DNA from: Schistosoma haematobium
Lineage: Eukaryota > Platyhelminthes > Trematoda > Strigeidida > Schistosomatidae
Direction: 5' to 3'
DNA length: 64,000 bases
Assembly: GCF_000699445.3 (NCBI RefSeq)
Contig: NC_067196.1
Span: 48,339,364-48,403,363, forward strand
Below, piece by piece: positions 58,029 through 64,000 of the stretch (position 1 is its first letter; each line of letters begins with the position of its first letter). The translations under genes were made by a program, and so were the position numbers. The notes under the pieces were generated by a model that was not told the DNA's origin, did not search any database, and was given only the letters and a program-made list of their open reading frames with translations.

Positions 58029-58747
58029 TCAGCTTAGCGCGTGTGGGAACATCACGCTAAGCGGCGTTGCCCGGATTGAGGCTGCTTCCCTTAGTATAGC
58101 AGGATGGACCATATCCGAACCAGACGTGTCTGTTCTTAAGTGCTGCAGTTTCCGGAACACCAAGTCAGCGCTTAGGTTCACTTCGGAAAGTCCTTTACAG
58201 TTGCAGATGAAACTGTCATCAGTAAAGTTGATGTGGGTCGGTTGAAATGTCCGAGAGTATTGTTCAGCCAAAAGGTAGGCGGCGTCGCCATCGTTATTGG
58301 TCGGGCCGTTAAGACCTAGCAGTTGGGAAACTCCAGTTTTGGCTTGACGAAGAGAGGCTGCATAACGGAATAAGCTTTTCAGATTAGTGAAAAATTTATC
58401 CATAAGCTTTATCTGGTACTGGAGTCTTCTTCTCTTATAGCCTTCGTGCATATGTTCCTTATATGTTTGTATTGCCTATACGCTCCATCGTTATTAGTTC
58501 GTTTGTATTCCGCCCAACAGTGCCTTTTGCGGCTTAGCAGGCGAAGAGTGCGGTTCTTGATGATCGTAGGTTGCTTGCAGCTTTTGGGGACCGTTTGAGG
58601 AACTGAATGATTTGTAGCACATAAGAGCGTGTGCAGTAATAAGTCCCAATGGGCGTCCACATCGAGTTGAGTGTGAACATCCCAAACCACCTGTTGTAGA
58701 TAGTCGTGTAGAGCTGGCACATTCATCCGTTTAAAATTCCAACGCAA
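58029..58747 (-). pseudogene. CR1-like linker region between endonuclease and RT
   Basis: 58409-58747 (RWNFKRMNVPALHDYLQQVV, LLSRKRHCWAEYKRTNND) and, after a frameshift near 58.44 kb, 58029-58451 (NLKSLFRYAASLRQAKTGVS, LSADLVFRKLQHLRTDTSGS). The second block shares the frame of the RT and leads into it. Confidence 0.7.
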
Positions 58748-58879
58748 ATTATTGGTGGGATACCTTAGCTTAGTTTTGCTGACAAAACTGAAGGCTATGA
58801 CGGCATGATCGCTTTTTCCCAGAGGAGCCAGGATTGAGAGGTTGTCAACTAGAAATTCTTCGTTTGTGAATACACAGTT

Positions 58880-59445
58880 TTAGCGCGATGGTGTCTGACT
58901 GTTTCTCCAACGAGTTGCCGACTTCATATTTTCATGTAATCTCAAGTCCTCAATGAGGTTGAAGAACCGAGCTTCTAATGAGTTGTTGCCTCCAGTGTAC
59001 GTGTGTTCCGCGAAGTTGACTCTAGGGAGATTAAAGTCCCCTAGAATCAGAATGTGTGTGAAACCGAGACGGGTAGAGCGGGATAGTCCTTCCAGCATAC
59101 GACTATCGTACTCGATGTCGGCAGTTGGCTTCCTGTAAATGACTCCGACTAGACACCCCGAATACTTGACAATCTAACAGAGCACCATATGGATTCCTCA
59201 AGATTGTTAAACTCGAGGTTGTGAACTTGGTGCACCTCCAAGCAAGAGCCTATGTATATGGCTACTCCGCCCCCAATTCCTGTTTTTCTGTCGTTGCGGA
59301 ACAAAGTCATCCCAGGCAATGCTAACTCTTGGTCCGAGAACTGAGAAGATATCCAGGTTTCAGATATTCCTATCAGACGGGCCTTATTAGCGTTACTAAG
59401 TTCACGTAATTCATCCAGTTTGTTTGGTAGACTCGCGTCGTTCAT
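58880..59445 (-). pseudogene. CR1-like endonuclease
   Basis: Two frames: 59149-59445 (ARLIGISETWISSQFSDQEL, GIGGGVAIYIG) and 58880-59098 (THILILGDFNLPRVNF, ending at a stop where the RNSQTPSR block runs out). ISETW and GDFN are APE-endonuclease motifs. A frameshift near 59.1 kb separates them. Confidence 0.8.
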
Positions 59446-60055
59446 ATATAAGCAATTTATGCTTTCAATTTGGAACGCGTGAGCTTCGTCCTGTTTTTCT
59501 TTGTGAGCCTTACGTGAATGGACAGGTAGCCCACCTATGAGATTTGCCGAGGTGGTAGGCCCTGTCCTTTACACGTTTTTTATCATTTAGACAGTCCACA
59601 AGTGAAACGGCCAGCTCCAACTTGCCAACTTGGCAATCGACGTCTGTCGGCACGAAATGCTTCCAGAATTGCAGCCGCCATGTGGGAAGATGGGAAGGTT
59701 ATCTTCATTAGACGAGGTCTAGGATCACCATCCTTCTTGGCTAGTCTCGTCACATGCTGAGTCAGGACTGTTTGATGAATTTCCATGCCCTGATGTCAGA
59801 ATTTCATTGAGTAGGGTCTACATTTTCCGGTATACCTTGCACAATTATGTTTCTTCTGCGGAAAAACTTCTCGCGAGATTCTTTAGGGGTGTTCCGTATG
59901 ATATTGCGCTCAGAGTACGGTATGTCGGGCAATATTCTTACGTTACCATCGAATTTCAGCGAGTGACTTGCTAGCAAGACGTCCTCTACGTCGGTAGCAT
60001 TCCTAAGTGTTACTCGGAGAAGCTTCAGGTGATTTAGATTCTTAGAATCCTTCCC

Positions 60056-60901
60056 TCAAGTGAGCCGGGTGACCGTCAAAGGCTCTATTCTAGGAAGTTC
60101 GAGCTTCTTGTTCAATTCACCCCAGAGCATCCTGTCATTTTTGTCCTGCAGACTGAGAGGAAGGTCAGGATTGTCAACGAGGTTCATGATAATGAGAGAA
60201 TCGTCACGAACTGTTGTTAATTTACCAGGTTTCACGATGGGTTCAGGTTTAATACCTTGTTGTTTGGAGATCAAGGCGCGTTTTGGGGTCTTGGGCTGTT
60301 TGATGACCGGGCGAACGGTCTTGGGGGTAGACTGTGCGACCAAATCACCAGTTGTTTTCCGTACAGCAACACTTGGGTTGCTCGGCTTAGGCGGTGACGC
60401 CGGGTTCTTTCGGGCTCTCTTAACGTGGATCGAATCACCTACAGGGTTTTTGGGAACCACTGTTGTGTTCAGGGACCCTGGGCTGGGGGACCCGAGTTTG
60501 CTTAGGGAGTCTAATACCGTCAACGTAATGATGGTGCTGAGCCTCGACACGTCATCATTAGTTTTGGTGGATGCTCCATCGATGGTATACCTGTCGACAT
60601 CCCTATTTTTGTGTTCGTCGCACGCTCTTGTTTGTCTACCGGTTTTTTTACTACCGTTATCCAAGTTAACTGATAACTTGTTGCGCAGGCCTGTCAGTAG
60701 GACAATGATGTTACTCAGCAAGACTACAGCGTCCGCGCTGCAAGTGACACATACCCACTTTTGGTCTGACTTGCTGAGTCTGTTGTAAGCAGTTGCTGTC
60801 ATATCTGTCCATGCTTCGTGGAACCAACCTTTGCAGTTGTCGCACTGCATGCCAGTTGTAACAGCAAAACGGCATCCCGGACGTTTGCATGAGTTTTTCA
60901 T
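60056..60901 (-). pseudogene. CR1-like ORF1 with PHD-like zinc finger
   Basis: 281 codons. The N terminus has Cys/His spacing like a PHD finger: CKRPGC, CDNCKGWFHEAW, then KWVCVTC near residue 55. One expected Cys after the His appears as Trp. The middle is basic and Pro/Ser-rich (KRARKNPASPPKPSNP, TPKRALISKQQ). ORF1 proteins of CR1-like LINEs are thought to bind element RNA. The frame ends at 60056; a further ORF1 piece with an RRM-like start (RPRLMKITFPSSHMAAAIL) lies at 59583-59786 in another frame. Confidence 0.72.
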
Positions 60902-61547
60902 GACTATGTTGAAGCAAACTATGTAATAAATGCTTGCAAAAGCCTAAGACCCTTAAAAAACACTAAAAAGCACACTGAAAACGGACAAAAACGGATAAAA
61001 CGAGTGAGATAAACTGAAACTAGTCTTTACGTGAAAAACAAAAAAAACGAATAGTAAGCTGAGGCAAAACCACAGGTAACTATTAAATATGGTGAAACTA
61101 AAAAAAGTAATCTACCGAACGTATAGCTCAGGATAGATTCTTTAGAACTGAAATAGTGGTTAGATTCGTTCAGCAAAAATGAGCTCTGAAAACCCTTAAC
61201 GTTTGATTTACCATCCCGAGGGATGTTGATGAACAAGGATATCTAGTAGTTGTGTAACAGCTCAGGTTGGTTGGTTAAGAGTTGACCCCAAACAACCAAG
61301 CATATGCTAAAACAGTACTGTTCAAGTATTCATTCACTTCCTTATTTTTTATAAGCGTTATATTCGCTATTATCTTATATTGAATGTTGAGAGCCTTTGT
61401 TTGTCTGAACGGATAATCCCACACTCCACTGTGACTGCGCGAAGATAGAAATAAAGACCTATTCACTACTTCTCTGGTTTCTTCTATCAATAGCACGAGG
61501 GTTACCTTAAGGCACGAAAGTTGTTTAGCAAGTGCTAAACAACTTAC

Positions 61548-61687
61548 ATTTAAGTAAAAGTCGATGTGATTCTGAGTTAAACCATTTTTAAATGTTATAT
61601 GAGTTTCTGGTGCACGGTAACAAACAATTATTACGATTATTAGTATCATCATTTTTGATGGAAATGATATATCAATATGTAACGTAT
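61548..61687 (-). CDS. Candidate upstream exon of the split gene
   Basis: The segment is open, preceded on the minus strand by a pyrimidine-rich CTCAG acceptor and followed by a perfect GTAAGT donor after an Asn codon. Its exit phase (0) matches the entry phase of the exon at 55826. A second acceptor (CACCAG) at 61607 would give a shorter exon of 59 nt in the same frame and would drop the hydrophobic stretch MMILIIVIIV. The next exon upstream was not found, so membership is uncertain. A CR1-like LINE of 4.4 kb would lie in the intron downstream. Confidence 0.3.
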
Positions 61688-64000
61688 CTGAGGGAGAAAA
61701 ATTATATGAGCCATAAGTGACGTTGATAGCCTTTCCATCCCGCTTTCTGAGCGCATACAGCAACTGTACAGAACATTACTGTAGGTATCGTATTAAGTAG
61801 TCACATACTCTCTATAAGTAGAACGATGCATGTTTTTTTTCGGACATGTTAACTGAAATATGTCGTTAGTACTAATTTATTATGTTTCTGTTATATAATT
61901 AACGAATGGGTTTCTGTAAACAGAATCTGCAGCCACCGACCAAATTATAAACAGAGATCTGATGCATATGATGTGTAATATCTAGATTGTGCCCTCCGAT
62001 GATTTCATATTGTATGTAAATAATACGTTACCGTCAGAATTATGGACGTCGTAATTATATTTTCCAAACGTTTCATTGTACTACTTGAATTTCGTGAGTC
62101 AAATTATTTGGTGCCTACAATTCGTTCGTCAATGCTAAACGGCCAGTTAACATTGTATGAGGGTTGGAGAGTGGATGGCATTATTTACAGCAAGTAAGAC
62201 ATTTATAGCTACATTATGTTGGCAGCTATTCCATCAGAGTATTGAATGTGATACTCACAACGCAGTCTAGCCATTTGTTTCATGATTAATCTGCTGTTTT
62301 TCAGAATTGCAAACACTTAGCTGTTTCCAATTTCCACAAACAGTTACCCTTTAAGATTATCAGTACACCTCCCCATCAAACAACACCTAAGGCTAAACTA
62401 AAAATTGGGCAAAGGTTTATTATTACATCATTACTACTGGTAAATAAAGGACATCACTTGATGCAGAAAAATCAGTTTACAAGTTATAAATATAGGTTAG
62501 TTTGAATCGCAACCGCGAAAAATTATGATAAACAGTTCTTGTCACGTCTCCTCATGTTCTTATATTCCGATCATTTTTTCTATCGTTAATAAGACAACAC
62601 AAAAATAGTCGTTAGAGAATCTGGAGTATTACCTAGTTACTGATTATTCTCAGATAGTAATTGTCAGCTTCCTTTTCCATTATCACCGCAAACCGCTAAC
62701 CATATTTATCCAATCTGTTTTTTGTTCATTTTCTGGATTCGTCGAGTCTGTAAATATTGCTTGCTTCATTAAAGGGACTATACTTATGCACTATGATAGA
62801 AGATATTTGTGTTGTATACCTTCTATCAACTGGAGTGCCTAAGAATGTGACCAGTTATGCGCTTTATACTTTGCAAGTGGTTGGGCTTTGCTTCAAGAGT
62901 CCATCTCCTTATGTATACCAGTGGCATATGGCGGCAAGAATATCGGGATGTTACAAACGTTCAACAGTCGCACTCGCAAATGGTTGTATCTCCCTCATAG
63001 GGTCTGACACTGTAAATTATAAACATCGAACCACCGTTTTCATATGCCATATAAACAAATCGCATCATTTTGGGTTCCAATATAGCTTTTTTTCTGTGAA
63101 AAGGGTTTGAGATGGTTGATAATCGGAAGTACTCGTCATGGTGCATCATACTTTTAGCACCGACAGGCTATTGTCATATCTTCAGTGCTTATATACGCTT
63201 ACCTGTGGAGTGATGAGCTTTCCTGCTCTTTACATCTGCAGCACTGATCTGCCCACATGGTTCGTTCATTAATACTTTCAACTGCTTCATCTATTGATAG
63301 TGATCGCAGTAACACCAGCTTCTAACTTTACCTTTTGAAGACACTCTTCTAATCTATGGATCACAAACCATCCATGAGGTACCACTAGGATGATTGTGAA
63401 GCACCGTGAATACTTTTATGACATATTCTTCCTCCTTCAAAGTCATTTAGAACACTGTAAGTTTGGAAACTTAGACCGTAAACTGAAAACTGGACTAATT
63501 TTGATTTGGTTATTTATTCTCTGAAGGAGTAGCTTACACTAAGTCACGAGAAGTCGGAAAATCTAATTTCTCTAGTCATCGGGATATTACAAATATGTTA
63601 TTATTTATAACAATCTACCCAATGCTCAATTTATTAGAAATCGTCAAGTCAAACCATGGTAATGATACTTACCATATTACCTAGAGTTCTCACGGTGTTA
63701 AACCTTATGGTTTTGGATTATGACCAGATGTACACTGAAACATCACAAAAATGCATTTAAATTTCATTGCTTTCGACATGCATTTAATGGGTATAAGTAG
63801 TACGAAAAGGGATAACATAATTCTTTTTTGGATTGTTACAATCCATTTAGTAAACTGTCGAATTCAGTCCTGTTTCCGGAATGCTTACTCAGTTTTATAC
63901 GTTGAAACGCCTCGCTCACTTCGAAAGAGATATCTCTTGATCATGAAGCACTAAGAACCGTCTCGAGTAATTATAAAAGAATACAAACAGCTAATTACTG
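61688..64000. other. No gene supported at the right edge
   Basis: The stretch 62880-63120 is less AT-rich and open on both strands, but no domain or splice logic is seen; it could be a repeat with no other copy here. Upstream exons of the split gene may lie here or beyond the window. Confidence 0.45.

Larger units (their letters stand above)
56575..60950 (-). mobile_element. CR1-like LINE, nearly full length, inactive
   Basis: About 4.4 kb with ORF1 (60056-60901 and a frame-shifted tail), endonuclease (59445-58880), linker (58747-58029) and RT (57941-56670). Frame changes occur near 60.05, 59.58-59.45, 59.1 and 58.44 kb, and there is a nonsense codon at 57390. Boundaries are approximate; no TSD found. 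It is GC-richer than its surroundings. It lies upstream of the 55.83-kb exon, probably in an intron. Confidence 0.85.

Noticed and set aside
60060..60788. 242-codon open frame on the + strand
   Set aside because: Antisense shadow of the CR1-like ORF1.

Overview
The window is AT-rich eukaryotic DNA with spliced exons, GT/AG introns and many retrotransposon relics. The mix of RTE-clade LINEs (resembling schistosome SR2/SR3/Perere-type elements), CR1-like LINEs, Gypsy-type LTR relics and a (TAAA)n-tailed retroposon points to a parasitic flatworm, most likely Schistosoma. This is inferred from family resemblance; no database search was possible. Nothing bacterial, no CRISPR array and no rRNA is seen.

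Host gene: one large split gene runs on the minus strand from at least 55.83 kb down to a stop codon at 18.89 kb. I rebuilt 16 exons from open reading frames bounded by AG/GT sites. Intron phases agree at every junction except one gap between 52.33 and 47.55 kb, where a short exon is missing (a 20-nt microexon at 52244-52263 would fit). The model encodes about 1,330 residues: tryptophan-bearing, helical spectrin-like segments at both ends, a serine/asparagine-rich middle, and a single transmembrane segment near the C terminus. The best guess is a nesprin-like or other tail-anchored nuclear-envelope or membrane protein. The 5' end is not in the resolved part; one candidate exon lies at 61.55-61.69 kb.

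Mobile DNA: (i) RTE family A at 1.35-2.20 kb (+), 14.85-15.83 kb (-) and 17.26-17.70 kb (+), plus scraps. (ii) RTE family B: a full-length but damaged copy at 42.615-46.442 kb (-) with a 12-bp target-site duplication (TSD), 5'-truncated copies at 54.23-55.19 and 16.18-17.00 kb, 3'-end scraps at 12.2, 20.3 and 55.4 kb, and a related endonuclease/RT fragment at 50.22-51.82 kb (+). (iii) A CR1-like LINE of about 4.4 kb at 56.58-60.95 kb (-), with a PHD-like ORF1. (iv) A nested stack at 37.7-41.2 kb: a Gypsy-type gag-protease relic split by a CR1-like LINE and by a 288-bp inverted-repeat element with a 9-bp TSD. (v) A gag followed directly by a polypurine tract and LTR at 21.05-22.38 kb, with no pol. 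(vi) Two copies of a small foldback element flanked by 12-13-bp direct repeats. (vii) A (TAAA)n-tailed retroposon, R1, in up to five copies.

The host gene's introns carry most of the transposons from 20 to 56 kb. The flanks (1-18 kb and 61-64 kb) have no gene I can defend.
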